Source: JAVRLS01 sp031961205
GTDB lineage: Archaea; Thermoplasmatota; Thermoplasmata; Thermoplasmatales; Thermoplasmataceae
Length of the DNA stretch: 13,501 bases
Direction of reading: 5' to 3'
Assembly: GCA_031961205.1 (NCBI GenBank)
Contig: JAVRLS010000025.1
Coordinates: forward strand, 1-13,501
Shown: in pieces, positions 1-7,022 of the stretch
Layout of the letters: each line of letters starts with the position of its first letter
How positions within the stretch are numbered: the first letter of the stretch is position 1
Position numbers and translations under genes: made by a program
The notes under the pieces: generated by a model
What the model saw: only the letters and a program-made list of their open reading frames with translations
Database searches by the model: none
Told to the model about the DNA's origin: nothing

Positions 1-853
1 ATGCCCATACTCCAAGCGTGCCCTTTGCCGGATGGGTGAATATAAGAATCATAACCACCAGGAAATTCCAGACCTCAAAGCCCCAAAGGGGGACTGAGAC
101 CCACTCAACTGATGATAAGCTTATCATAATATGATCAATCGACCCAAAACCAGCCAGTGAGAAGAGGTTTATGATAATGAGGCTCGATACTCCCACGGGA
201 AGCATTGTTGTTGGAAGGGTTTCATTGGCCTTTGTTGAAACGTGTCCTGCCAGTGCCAGGGATCCGATGAATATGAACAGGAAGAAGAAAATTCCAAGCC
301 CTACCAGAACAAGGAAATACATTGTCTGGGCTTCCAGCCCCCCATAAAACTTAGCCAGGGGAACTGCCAGAAAAACACTGGTACCAATTGCAATTGGAGG
401 TATAACGATGGCGAAGTTTATTTGCCGTGGATTAATCTCCTTTGTGTACAGCTTATACCCCAGGATAACCCCAAGCGAAAGCGCCAGTATGTAGTTTGCA
501 TAATAGTTGACAGAAGAGAGATATGCAGTGGTTGGTGATATGCCAAAGAAGTATATGAGCTGATAGTTCCCCAAGAATCCTATAATTGGAATAAGTGCGG
601 TGAAGCTAAATCTTGTAAGGTTGTTCCAGTGTGAGAACGCCCTGTCATTCACGGCAAATACCCTGTATATCCAGAGGCCAAATATAAAGAGAAATATTGA
701 TATTCCCATGAGTGAAAAAGCTTCTGCAACATACCTGAAGGCCACGCTTCCCGATTCATCAAATGCAAGAATGTACACCTGTGCAAGTGCAAGAGTCGAA
801 ATTGCAATTCCAAACCACTCGGACCCAAATATGCTCAGAGTGCTTTTCCTCAT
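1..853 (-). CDS. TDT/SLAC1-like membrane transporter (C-terminus cut by window)
   Basis: This is a minus-strand open frame starting at ATG 853-851 and still open at base 1 (284 codons visible). The product is almost wholly hydrophobic, with about nine membrane segments. The N-terminus carries the WFGIA block, and an HW-NLTRFSF-ALIP segment near residue 80 resembles the conserved H-P-x-R-x-F stretch of voltage-dependent anion channel/TDT proteins (TehA, SLAC1, malate and sulfite exporters; PF03595). Those are usually about 320 aa with 10 helices, so only the end should be missing. It probably moves a small organic or inorganic anion across the cytoplasmic membrane; the substrate cannot be read from the sequence. 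A TATA box 24 nt upstream implies a leaderless mRNA. Family assignment is by motif memory and is moderately sure; the reading frame itself is very secure. Confidence 0.75.
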   Translation of the reverse strand, partial: MRKSTLSIFGSEWFGIAISTLALAQVYILAFDESGSVAFRYVAEAFSLMGISIFLFIFGLWIYRVFAVNDRAFSHWNNLTRFSFTALIPIIGFLGNYQLIYFFGISPTTAYLSSVNYYANYILALSLGVILGYKLYTKEINPRQINFAIVIPPIAIGTSVFLAVPLAKFYGGLEAQTMYFLVLVGLGIFFFLFIFIGSLALAGHVSTKANETLPTTMLPVGVSSLIIINLFSLAGFGSIDHIMISLSSVEWVSVPLWGFEVWNFLVVMILIFTHPAKGTLGVWA

Positions 854-872
854 GAAACCAAGATAGTAGACG

Positions 873-882
873 CATATTTAAG
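873..882 (-). promoter_or_regulatory. TATA box of the TDT-like transporter
   Basis: On the minus strand this reads CTTAAATATG, centred about 24 nt before the ATG at 853. That is the archaeal spacing for a transcript starting at or next to the start codon. No Shine-Dalgarno site precedes the ATG. Confidence 0.6.
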
Positions 883-891
883 CGCTCTTTG

Positions 892-908
892 ACGATCTAT
901 TTGATCGT
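892..908. repeat. Perfect 6-bp inverted repeat upstream of the transporter promoter
   Basis: ACGATC and GATCGT are separated by 5 nt (TATTT). The repeat sits about 10 bp upstream of the transporter TATA box and just downstream (minus-strand sense) of the tnpB-like remnant. It could be an operator, or the leftover end hairpin of the insertion element. The arms are short, so chance is possible. Confidence 0.35.
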
Positions 909-940
909 ATATTTCCACATATGCCGGGTTTTTTGATATG

Positions 941-1127
941 CTGGCATCCTCTCCATCGCAAGCGATTTGGGTTCCTTCTTCACCGATCCGAATCTTATCA
1001 CATCTTCCACGATCTCTTTCGGGTGGCTTATAAGGCTTGAATTCCCGTGTGCCCCACAGTACTTGATATGGGTATCGTTTTTTCTGACAACCTTTTGCAC
1101 TCCATCAATATCGCAAGCTCAGTGGCT
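941..1127 (-). pseudogene. Decayed tnpB-like 3' end, copy 1 (IS200/IS605 class, tentative)
   Basis: This segment matches, in reverse orientation, the plus-strand segment at 12351-12559. Shared blocks are 1110-1127 with 12351-12368 (18 of 18 bases), 1016-1064 with 12415-12463 (47 of 49), 974-988 with 12493-12507 (15 of 15), and a fourth similar block at 941-968. In the frame that reads WGTREFKPYKPPERD both copies agree, and such a GT-E-F-P tail is typical of archaeal TnpB C-termini. The frame is broken: a stop lies just upstream, a 1-nt length difference relative to copy 2 falls before the GTREF block, and about 18 nt are missing relative to copy 2 near 970. A 67-codon open frame exists on this strand (897-1100), but it reads the alternative frame of the conserved block. 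The repeat is certain; the TnpB identity is inference. Confidence 0.5.
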
Positions 1128-1349
1128 CACGTGTTCAAATGATCTGTAAATAATGAATGGATCGCATCCTGGTCAGCAAGTCTAAATCAGAGAGATCGGT
1201 TCGGTTTTGAATTCTATTTTTAGAAGGACTGTATTAATATATTAAATTCATTATATTAAATTGATTAACCTATGCATATAATCTGGCTATTAACTATTGC
1301 AATTCAATGCAGATCTTCAGATCACCGATGGCCTGCGTCCGGCCTTTCA
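1128..1349. other. AT-rich intergenic region after the kinase gene
   Basis: No convincing coding frame or RNA gene is seen. It contains a short tandem direct repeat, TATATTAAATT at 1238-1248 and again at 1252-1262 (period 14), within a very AT-rich patch. It lies downstream of the minus-strand kinase gene and upstream (minus sense) of the tnpB-like remnant. Confidence 0.4.
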
Positions 1350-2297
1350 TCATACAATTTTGGAAAGGTATAATAATACGGATAAAAAGAACGGCACCGT
1401 GAGGTTGTCGTCAAATGGATATGTGGATACACCCTCAACAAAGGATGCTATTGCAGCGTAGAAGATGCCCATGTATCCCAGCAGCAATACAGAGAATACC
1501 GCAGAGACTGTGAAAAGCGCGGCTGTGCCGGCAACGCTCTTCTTTCTATTGAAGATGAGTTTAGGGCTTTTTACACTTGTCCCGACAATGGTGGCCACAG
1601 AATCTCCGACGGAGATCACAAAAACTATCACCATCAGGAAGTAGATATTTTCATGAAAGCTGTATGCCATAAGTATACCGGATGCAAACCACATTGCACC
1701 TATTCCAAGCTTTGTGTTTTTTCTCTCCATACTGTACAGGAACCTCCCGAGGGCAAGATCAGGGCGAAGGGAGAAAAAGTTCCCTATAAAATAGAGAAGG
1801 AGGGAGCTTACCGTTATCATTACCCTGGAAATGTCAGCTCCAAAATAGTAGATCAGGAAGATTACAATCAGCCCTGCAGCTATCTGGATGTAATCTCTTT
1901 TCCTTTCGACTTTCTTGTCGAATCCACGGCTGGCATCATTCTGCTTCACGTACAGCTTTTCCCTGGCATCGGTTAGCATAACCACAGCCATGGCAAGGGA
2001 TATCGATATATCCGCCGCACGCCATGTTATGTAGGGAAACCTGAAAATGAACATATATGCTACGCACAGGAAGAGAAACACGAATGGAAAATAGAATTTC
2101 CTGGAATAAAGGTAGGTGCCGGAAACAAGTGTAAAAATGTATAAAGGAAATACGAGCGGAAAACCTGTAAAGATATAAATAAGAACCATGAATGGAATGG
2201 ATATGAGATACTTGTTCCTGAAATCTCTGAAATCAAGTTTCAAAGAGACAATTACGACAATAAGTGAAACCAGGATCGATAATACCAGATTAAACAC
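1350..2297 (-). CDS. SEC59/DGK1-family membrane lipid (polyprenol) kinase
   Basis: This is a 315-aa integral membrane protein with about nine or ten helices. The C-terminal half has the hallmarks of the CTP-dependent dolichol kinase/phytol kinase/DGK1 family: GDSVATIVG (residues 231-239), a basic KKSVAGT loop (252-258), VEG (288-290) and DDNLTVP (296-302). The N-terminal half is extra hydrophobic sequence of unknown role. Known members phosphorylate a polyprenol or isoprenoid alcohol at the membrane; in an archaeon this would fit the lipid carrier for glycosylation, or isoprenoid salvage, but the substrate is inferred. The GTG start at 2297-2295 is preceded by a strong GGAGAGG site 8 nt upstream. 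Because genes transcribed from their own promoter here look leaderless, that site suggests an internal cistron after the small upstream ORF. Confidence 0.82.
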   Translation of the reverse strand: MFNLVLSILVSLIVVIVSLKLDFRDFRNKYLISIPFMVLIYIFTGFPLVFPLYIFTLVSGTYLYSRKFYFPFVFLFLCVAYMFIFRFPYITWRAADISISLAMAVVMLTDAREKLYVKQNDASRGFDKKVERKRDYIQIAAGLIVIFLIYYFGADISRVMITVSSLLLYFIGNFFSLRPDLALGRFLYSMERKNTKLGIGAMWFASGILMAYSFHENIYFLMVIVFVISVGDSVATIVGTSVKSPKLIFNRKKSVAGTAALFTVSAVFSVLLLGYMGIFYAAIASFVEGVSTYPFDDNLTVPFFLSVLLYLSKIV

Positions 2298-2448
2298 GGC
2301 TTACTGCCTCTCCTGAAACCGGGAATGAAACACATACAGTAAGAATCATGAATTTTCCGGAATTTTCAGGCGTTCCTTTTTCGTTTCGATAACTTTCACG
2401 GCCGGAATTTTCGCCCTGCTTAACCATACCACGATCAATGCCGCTCAT
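2290..2448 (-). CDS. Possible small protein, 52 codons, overlapping the kinase start
   Basis: A minus-strand frame from ATG 2448-2446 to TAA 2292-2290 would encode 52 residues. Its stop overlaps the GTG start of the lipid kinase by 8 nt (GTGTTTAA), the same 8-nt overlap geometry as the ATPase pair at 10096-10103. The product is hydrophilic in its first 32 residues (many E, N, K, R) and ends in a short hydrophobic stretch, ILTVCVSFPV. No family is recognised. A TATA box at 2459-2466 is too close for the first ATG if transcription starts about 25 nt downstream; the second ATG (residue 8, near 2427) would then be the leaderless start, giving about 45 aa. The kinase's strong Shine-Dalgarno is indirect support. 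It may equally be just a leader. Confidence 0.3.
   Translation of the reverse strand: MSGIDRGMVKQGENSGRESYRNEKGTPENSGKFMILTVCVSFPVSGEAVSRV
2306..2313 (-). promoter_or_regulatory. Shine-Dalgarno site of the lipid kinase
   Basis: On the minus strand this reads GGAGAGGC, 8 nt before the GTG start at 2297. It supports the GTG over any internal ATG, and it suggests translation from within a longer mRNA. Confidence 0.6.
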
Positions 2449-2458
2449 GACATTACCC

Positions 2459-2466
2459 TTTTATAA
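2459..2466 (-). promoter_or_regulatory. TATA box for the small ORF/lipid kinase unit
   Basis: On the minus strand this reads TTATAAAA. Transcription would start near 2435. An inverted repeat (2465-2484) directly abuts its upstream side, where TFB and regulators bind. Confidence 0.5.
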
Positions 2467-2484
2467 TGGTGCCTGAACACCATT
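2465..2484. repeat. 7-bp inverted repeat abutting the promoter
   Basis: AATGGTG (2465-2471) and CACCATT (2478-2484) are perfect inverted arms separated by CCTGAA. The position, overlapping the edge of the TATA box, suits an operator for a dimeric repressor. Confidence 0.45.
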
Positions 2485-2494
2485 TTTCTTAAAA

Positions 2495-2516
2495 ATGCCA
2501 AGTCTAAATATGGCAT
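2495..2516. repeat. 6-bp inverted repeat further upstream of the same promoter
   Basis: ATGCCA (2495-2500) and TGGCAT (2511-2516) are inverted arms separated by 10 nt. It lies one to two helical turns upstream of the first repeat; both together may form a regulatory region. Confidence 0.3.
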
Positions 2517-2540
2517 ATAGTCGAATTATAAACATTCAGA

Positions 2541-2548
2541 TATTTAAA
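2541..2548 (+). promoter_or_regulatory. TATA-like element before a possible small RNA
   Basis: TATTTAAA lies between two minus-strand genes and points in the plus direction, with an expected start of transcription near 2570. No protein start lies at that distance, but a foldable segment begins there. Confidence 0.3.
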
Positions 2549-2569
2549 AAGTTATCCTACGGCAGTTCA

Positions 2570-2660
2570 CGTGCATCCACGGATTATCGATATCATCCGG
2601 GGCAGTGCCTCCATACGTATGGCAAAAAAGGATGCGGTACAGCAAATATTATGCTTTTTC
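2570..2660 (+). ncRNA. Candidate small structured RNA
   Basis: A closing stem pairs GCATCC (2573-2578) with GGATGC (2630-2635). Inside are three successive hairpins: CGGAT/ATCCG (2580-2584 with 2595-2599), GGC/GCC with an AGT loop (2601-2603 with 2607-2609), and the perfect palindrome CCATACGTATGG (2611-2622). The layout is a three-armed multibranch fold. The TATA-like element at 2541-2548 would start transcription at about 2570, and a T-run (2655-2659) follows the fold. It is not a tRNA: the T-loop and CCA-end patterns are absent. No known family is recognised. The same pairs would also fold in the 3' region of a bax1 read-through transcript on the other strand. No expression or conservation evidence is available. 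Confidence 0.25.
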
Positions 2661-2738
2661 ATTATTTCGCTCACTTCCGGCAACAATAAAGAACCGCATT
2701 CATGAGAATACAGCCTTCAAGTGGAACCAGTGATGATT

Positions 2739-4001
2739 TCAGATCTTTTCGATCACAGGATCAAGTCCGTTCCATTTGATCCTGTAACCTATCTCCTTCA
2801 GTATCCTTTCCGGCCTGAGCATGTTTTCCTCCAGATAATTGATAATCGCCGAAGAATCCGGGTAGAGTCCATCAACGTCTTTCCTGATGACGTCCATGTC
2901 TGCGGATGAAAGTTCGTACGTGGGCCTGGCTTTGCCGGTGGAAGATCCGAATCTCTTCATAGCTGCGTTTTTCACCATGTCCCAGTTGATCATGTTCTTG
3001 AAAACCAGTTCGTCCTTTAGCTTGAAATCGCCCAGATAAACCGACATCCATTTAATTCCACCGGCATTTATCATGGCATCCCTTTCAGCAATCTTCCCGG
3101 GATCGCCGTACCGGACAACATCTACATATACCTTCTCACCGTTTATTTGGATGATCTTTGAAGGGAAAAACATGCGATGATTCACATAGACCGGATCCGG
3201 GAATTTTGATTCCCCGTCTTCTTTTGCCTCCGGAAGATAATAGGAGATGGAATCGTCCAGCATCATTTTGTAGTTTTTCTCCTTTAACTTTATGTCGGCT
3301 TCCATTTTCCAGCCGGCAAAGTTGATTATGGTCCTTGAAAGTCTCGAAATGTCAGATCCATACCTGTCCATATTCTTGAAGATCGAATCCGGCCCGTCAA
3401 TGCTTATGCTCTTTACCGGCGATTCATAGGCCTCGAATACCAGGCCCAGCCTCTTTACGGCAGACACAAGCCTGTACCAGTCCCCCTCTATTGATACCGT
3501 TATCTTTGTTGACTTCACGAGAAGCGTTTCGAGCTCCTGTGCATTGAATTCCCTTGTTATGGAAAGTGGATCTTTCATACTTATCTCCTTGAGTATCATG
3601 TTTTCTTCCATATCGGAATACATGGAATTTTCTATATCCTGAACCGATGTGCCAAAGTTCTCCGCAGCCTTCTGAAGTGCCTCATTCCTGTCCTCATACG
3701 TTATAGCCGGGCCGTATCCGAAGAGAAAATCCCTGACCTCCCCGGACGGCAAGGTCCCGTTTATCTCAAACAGGGAATTCCGCTCAACAACGAGGGCAAT
3801 TGCCCTGATTATTTTCGGATTGTTTCCATTGTATTCAAGGTCCCTCACTTTCTTCTCTATTTCCATTTTCGATAAGCCAGTGCTCTGTTCGTAAAGATCA
3901 AGGACACTTGATACATAATCCGTATTCTCCGGGCTCAGGAATAATGGCCGGATAAGGCCGTTATTGTATTTCTTGGCTATCAGAAGTTCCGTCGGGAACA
4001 C
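2739..4001 (-). CDS. bax1: Bax1 nuclease (DUF790), XPB partner
   Basis: This is a 420-aa protein starting MFPTELLIAKKYNNGLIRP, the typical opening of Bax1 (DUF790, PF05626), the structure-specific endonuclease that binds archaeal XPB and cuts DNA during nucleotide-excision-type repair. The nuclease core is C-terminal: FPDP (267-270), then VYVDVV (291-296) and K303, arranged like a PD-(D/E)XK site. The usual acidic residue of the second strand is Asp here; members I recall have Glu. The remainder is helical with no other domain I can name. The gene overlaps the xpb end by 41 nt. The GTG start (4001-3999) is chosen because GGAGGAGGAG lies about 5 nt upstream and because the family N-terminus begins exactly there. 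Co-transcribed and almost certainly translationally coupled with xpb. Confidence 0.92.
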   Translation of the reverse strand: MFPTELLIAKKYNNGLIRPLFLSPENTDYVSSVLDLYEQSTGLSKMEIEKKVRDLEYNGNNPKIIRAIALVVERNSLFEINGTLPSGEVRDFLFGYGPAITYEDRNEALQKAAENFGTSVQDIENSMYSDMEENMILKEISMKDPLSITREFNAQELETLLVKSTKITVSIEGDWYRLVSAVKRLGLVFEAYESPVKSISIDGPDSIFKNMDRYGSDISRLSRTIINFAGWKMEADIKLKEKNYKMMLDDSISYYLPEAKEDGESKFPDPVYVNHRMFFPSKIIQINGEKVYVDVVRYGDPGKIAERDAMINAGGIKWMSVYLGDFKLKDELVFKNMINWDMVKNAAMKRFGSSTGKARPTYELSSADMDVIRKDVDGLYPDSSAIINYLEENMLRPERILKEIGYRIKWNGLDPVIEKI

Positions 4002-5331
4002 CTTTTCTCCTCCTCCTTGAAGTTGAGTATTCTGAAGTTTCCTTTGACACTATTTCGTAAAGCGTGGCATTTTTCTCGTCCCCGGGCCTGAGTATCCTCC
4101 CGAGCCTCTGCCTGAACTGCCTTACGCTTCCGGATCCGCTCAGTATTATCGCTATTGAAGCGTCCGGGACATCAACACCCTCATCAAGAACCCTGGATGC
4201 GGCCAGGATCCTTACGCTTCCGTTTTTAAACATCTCAAGATATTTCTTTCTCTCCTTTTGTCCGGTCAGGTACGTTATGGCCGGGACAAAAAATTCCCTT
4301 GAAATCATGTATGTTGTTTCCGTGTCCTCTGAAAATATTATAGCCTTTTCACCCTTATGCTCTCTCAATAAATACCGGACAGTCTCAACCTTTCCGCGTG
4401 CATTGAAAGCTATCTGCCTGGATCTGCGCCACGCCACAAGCGCTTCCCTTCCTTCAGGATTCCACGAGCTTCTTATGAATTTTTCAAAATCCCACGGGCC
4501 CCTTATGGTCATTCTGTGCTTTCTCAGGTAGTTCACAAAAATACTGTGAAGCCTTATGTATTCATCCTCCTCCTCTTCGGTAAGTTCAACCGGAATCCTG
4601 ACGATCCTGTAATTGGATATAAATTCTCCAAGCTCTTCATAGCCCATCTCGAATATTTTTCCTCCCATTATATATTCAAGATCCTTCTCAAGCCCATCCG
4701 TCCTTTCATATGTGGCGGTCAACCCCATCCTGTAAGGTGATGCAAATATTTCTGCTATAGCCTTCATCCTGTCTGAGGCCAGATGATGAACTTCATCTGC
4801 GATTATGAACTGGAACCTGTTTCCATATTTTTCAGCCATAAGGTATGCAGAATCGTAGGTTGAAACAGTAATTTCCCTTTCTTCACGTTCTCCACCGCCT
4901 ATCTGGCCTATCTCCACGTTAAATATCCGGTTAAGGTTCTTTCTCCACTGATCAACAAGATCAAGTGTCGGAACCATTATGAGGGATGATACTCCAAGTT
5001 TCTGTATTGCCGCTATGCCGATATGGGATTTCCCGGCCGCCGTTGGAAGCACTATTGTCCCCTGGTACCCGCTTTCTTCCCATTTTTTCAGTGCAGAGAC
5101 CTGGTAGGGCCTGAGTTTGACATCAAACTTGAAGTCGTACCTGGCATTCTCAAAAACATGGTCCCTGAATTCAATTCCACTTGAAATAAGGTATTCCCTT
5201 ATTTTCCTGTAGTTCATTCCAAGCGATCGGTAAACGCCAACCCGGTTGTCGTACTCGGTTATTCCCGGAATCAGGTTTCTGTCAGAATTTTTTATGATTA
5301 TGGATCCTCCGGAATAACTGAGATCTATCAT
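3961..5331 (-). CDS. xpb: XPB (Rad25-type) DNA repair helicase
   Basis: This is a 456-aa superfamily 2 helicase that translocates on and opens damaged DNA in partnership with Bax1. In order: an N-terminal damage-recognition-like segment (about 1-65), LRPYQ (73-77), Walker A LPTAAGKSH (95-103), Walker B with the XPB-type DEVHH (179-183), GLTATYERTDG (203-213), an inserted thumb-like helical region (about 255-310), and the second helicase domain with DEGVDVPD (383-390) and motif VI QRLGRILR (408-415). The XPB-specific R-E-D signature after GLTAT appears here as R-T-D (210-212). The C-terminus is a basic arginine run encoded by the bax1 ribosome-binding site. ATG at 5331 is chosen because a TATA box lies 26 nt upstream, giving a leaderless mRNA for the two-gene operon. 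Length is normal for archaeal XPB. Confidence 0.95.
   Translation of the reverse strand: MIDLSYSGGSIIIKNSDRNLIPGITEYDNRVGVYRSLGMNYRKIREYLISSGIEFRDHVFENARYDFKFDVKLRPYQVSALKKWEESGYQGTIVLPTAAGKSHIGIAAIQKLGVSSLIMVPTLDLVDQWRKNLNRIFNVEIGQIGGGEREEREITVSTYDSAYLMAEKYGNRFQFIIADEVHHLASDRMKAIAEIFASPYRMGLTATYERTDGLEKDLEYIMGGKIFEMGYEELGEFISNYRIVRIPVELTEEEEDEYIRLHSIFVNYLRKHRMTIRGPWDFEKFIRSSWNPEGREALVAWRRSRQIAFNARGKVETVRYLLREHKGEKAIIFSEDTETTYMISREFFVPAITYLTGQKERKKYLEMFKNGSVRILAASRVLDEGVDVPDASIAIILSGSGSVRQFRQRLGRILRPGDEKNATLYEIVSKETSEYSTSRRRRKGVPDGTSDSQEIQ
4007..4016 (-). promoter_or_regulatory. Shine-Dalgarno site of bax1 inside the xpb coding region
   Basis: The minus strand reads GGAGGAGGAG here. The same bases encode part of the arginine run (SRRRRKG) near the XPB C-terminus. 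It fixes the GTG at 4001 as the bax1 start. Confidence 0.8.
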
Positions 5332-5351
5332 AATCCCTTATGCACTGAAAA

Positions 5352-5360
5352 ATTATAAAT
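5352..5360 (-). promoter_or_regulatory. TATA box of the xpb-bax1 operon
   Basis: The minus strand reads ATTTATAAT, centred about 25 nt before the xpb ATG at 5331, implying a leaderless transcript. A 5-bp inverted repeat, GTTTC (5369-5373) with GAAAC (5382-5386), lies just upstream. Confidence 0.65.
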
Positions 5361-5670
5361 GTATCCTGTTTCAGTTTATAGAAACATTCAGGGTTATGCA
5401 ACTGCGATTCTTAATTCTGTAACTGTATCGTTAATTGCGCGCCGGCTAACCGCAGCTTAATATCATTCCGGCTGCACGATTTATGAATTCTTATCCAGGA
5501 GTTTTTTCAGCGATCCGATACTCGCGTTAAAAGCAATATAAACGAAAAGCCATTGGAACTATAATTTTCAAATTTAAAGGCATGTATTTAAGATCGAAAA
5601 GATTCTGGAAATAGAAGTAAATGGGCGATTGAATGCCGTATAGAGTAAATAAGCATCCAGGGGACGTGAA
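5361..5670. other. Divergent intergenic region between xpb and the methyltransferase
   Basis: No convincing gene is seen. It holds the upstream part of the xpb promoter and, on the plus strand, two TATA-like elements (near 5573-5578 and 5584-5592) that could serve the methyltransferase with a leader of about 50-60 nt. A loose 20-21-nt direct repeat (AACTG at 5400 and 5421, TTAATT at 5411 and 5431) lies toward the xpb side. On the minus strand two short frames read like a membrane helix plus the tail SIGSLKKLLDKNS, split by a frame change. That may be gene debris, but TC-rich DNA gives such hydrophobic text by chance. Confidence 0.4.
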
Positions 5671-6831
5671 ATGAATAATTTATATGCCGCAAAAAGCAGG
5701 GCAATGACCAGGTTTCTCAGGTCCGTAGCACGGGATCAGGTTTTCAGGAGAAATGCAGAGGATAAAATTACAAGGACAATTGATGAAATAGATAGCGGAC
5801 GGAAATTCAGCGGCCGGAACCTCCTTGATCCGGTGTACACAATAGCCAGGGCAAGGGTCAGCATAAGGAAGAAGTATTCCAGATGGAACGAACTGTACAT
5901 GGATGATTTTTCGGCATCATATTCAACACCTGAACTTATCGGGAAATACAGGGCAGAAAGGATAGACCGCGAGGTGCTGGATACCGGTTCCGGTGCAGGG
6001 ATGCAGGCCATCATGTTCGGCCTCAGGAAGAGAAGCACAGGCATTGAGATAGATCAATCCAGATTCCTGATGTCGCAGCTGAATGCTGAAGCCTACGGTT
6101 CTGATGTCGAATTCAGGAATATCGATGTTTACGATTTCAGTGAAAAATATGACGGGACGGTATTCTCGGACCCACTCAGGTATCGTTTCGGAGGATCAGA
6201 ATCCCTGGTTCCGTCGCCATATGATCTCCTTAAAAGGTTTCCACGGAGTGATTTTGCATTTGATCTGCCTCCGAAGATGGATACGAACAGGATAAACATA
6301 GAGGGAGAACGCGAATACATATCGATCAACGGATATCTTTCCAGGCTGACCCTGTATACGGGAAGCCTTAAAAGATCCGGCAGTTCTGCCCATATTTTCC
6401 CGGCGGATATCCACATAGAAGGTGGTTATTCAGATGTCCGGTTCGCTCGGGGCGAAGTAAATAAATACATCTACGTGCCGGACGAGGCCCTTGTTTATGC
6501 GGGTCTTCTTGGAGGATTCAGCCAGATGATCCTTATCGACAGGGACCGCAGAAGAACTGTTCTCTCATCGGATGAAGAATTAAGGGATTTTCCGGGTACC
6601 GTATATTCGATCATGGATGAATGCAGTCACGATAAACTCCCGGAAACGGTAAGGAAGATCAATCCGGCGGATGTCCTTCTCAGGTACAGCGTAGATCCAA
6701 ATGATTATTACAGGATCACGCAGGAGATGAAAAATGAAGGCGGAAACGGAACATTATACATATTCCGATCAGGTGAAAATTATTACATCGCTGAAATGAT
6801 TGCCGACATAAATGGCAGGAATAGAATTTGA
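5671..6831 (+). CDS. Class I SAM methyltransferase with C-terminal THUMP-like domain
   Basis: This is a 386-aa protein with a helical N-terminal region (about 1-95) followed by a Rossmann-type SAM-binding core: motif I LDTGSGAGMQA (103-113), acidic motif II GIEID (124-128), NIDVYDF (150-156) and SDPLRYR (166-172). The order DP-R then a Pro-rich DLPPKM (198-203), then an E-IS-NGYLSRLTLYTG block (214-231), matches the methyltransferase family that ends in a THUMP-like domain (PF18096). The tail NPADVLLRYSVDPNDYY and GGNGTLYIFR (331-366) fits that domain. It is likely an RNA or ribosome-related methyltransferase; target and base are unknown. A weak AGGGGA site lies about 8 nt before the ATG. Transcribed alone, divergently from xpb. 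Confidence 0.8.
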   Translation: MNNLYAAKSRAMTRFLRSVARDQVFRRNAEDKITRTIDEIDSGRKFSGRNLLDPVYTIARARVSIRKKYSRWNELYMDDFSASYSTPELIGKYRAERIDREVLDTGSGAGMQAIMFGLRKRSTGIEIDQSRFLMSQLNAEAYGSDVEFRNIDVYDFSEKYDGTVFSDPLRYRFGGSESLVPSPYDLLKRFPRSDFAFDLPPKMDTNRINIEGEREYISINGYLSRLTLYTGSLKRSGSSAHIFPADIHIEGGYSDVRFARGEVNKYIYVPDEALVYAGLLGGFSQMILIDRDRRRTVLSSDEELRDFPGTVYSIMDECSHDKLPETVRKINPADVLLRYSVDPNDYYRITQEMKNEGGNGTLYIFRSGENYYIAEMIADINGRNRI

Positions 6832-7022
6832 ACAGCCCGGTATAATCAATTTATCCCGTATGGATTCACGGTTATTCGTATAAAGTCTATGCGGGAGATC
6901 TCACTGAATGATGGTATGCACAGGATCTATTCTTACGGATTATAGAAAAGTCAAATACCATGACCTTTTAGATGCATAATATTATATCCTTTATTTCAAT
7001 TGCTATCGGTATTTAGATATAT
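6832..7022 (+). promoter_or_regulatory. Intergenic region with the MFS transporter promoter
   Basis: The best TATA candidates are ATTATATC (6981-6988) and CTTTATTT (6989-6996), 30-40 nt before the ATG at 7023, implying a leader of 0-15 nt. A 7-bp inverted repeat with wide spacing, ATGGTAT (6911-6917) and ATACCAT (6955-6961), lies upstream. No coding frame is convincing. Confidence 0.4.

Noticed and set aside
897..1100. A 67-codon minus-strand frame starting MQKVVRKND
   Set aside because: Copy 2 at 12351 is frameshifted in the same stretch, and the frame shared by both copies is a different one; the open frame looks like debris, not a gene.
4064..4531. A 155-codon plus-strand frame opposite xpb
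   Set aside because: Antisense to a strongly conserved helicase region, with no family features; shadow of xpb codon use.
5490..5665. Minus-strand hydrophobic frames ending SIGSLKKLLDKNS, like a transporter remnant
   Set aside because: No start, a frame change in the middle, and the reverse of purine-rich DNA produces F/L/S-rich text by chance.
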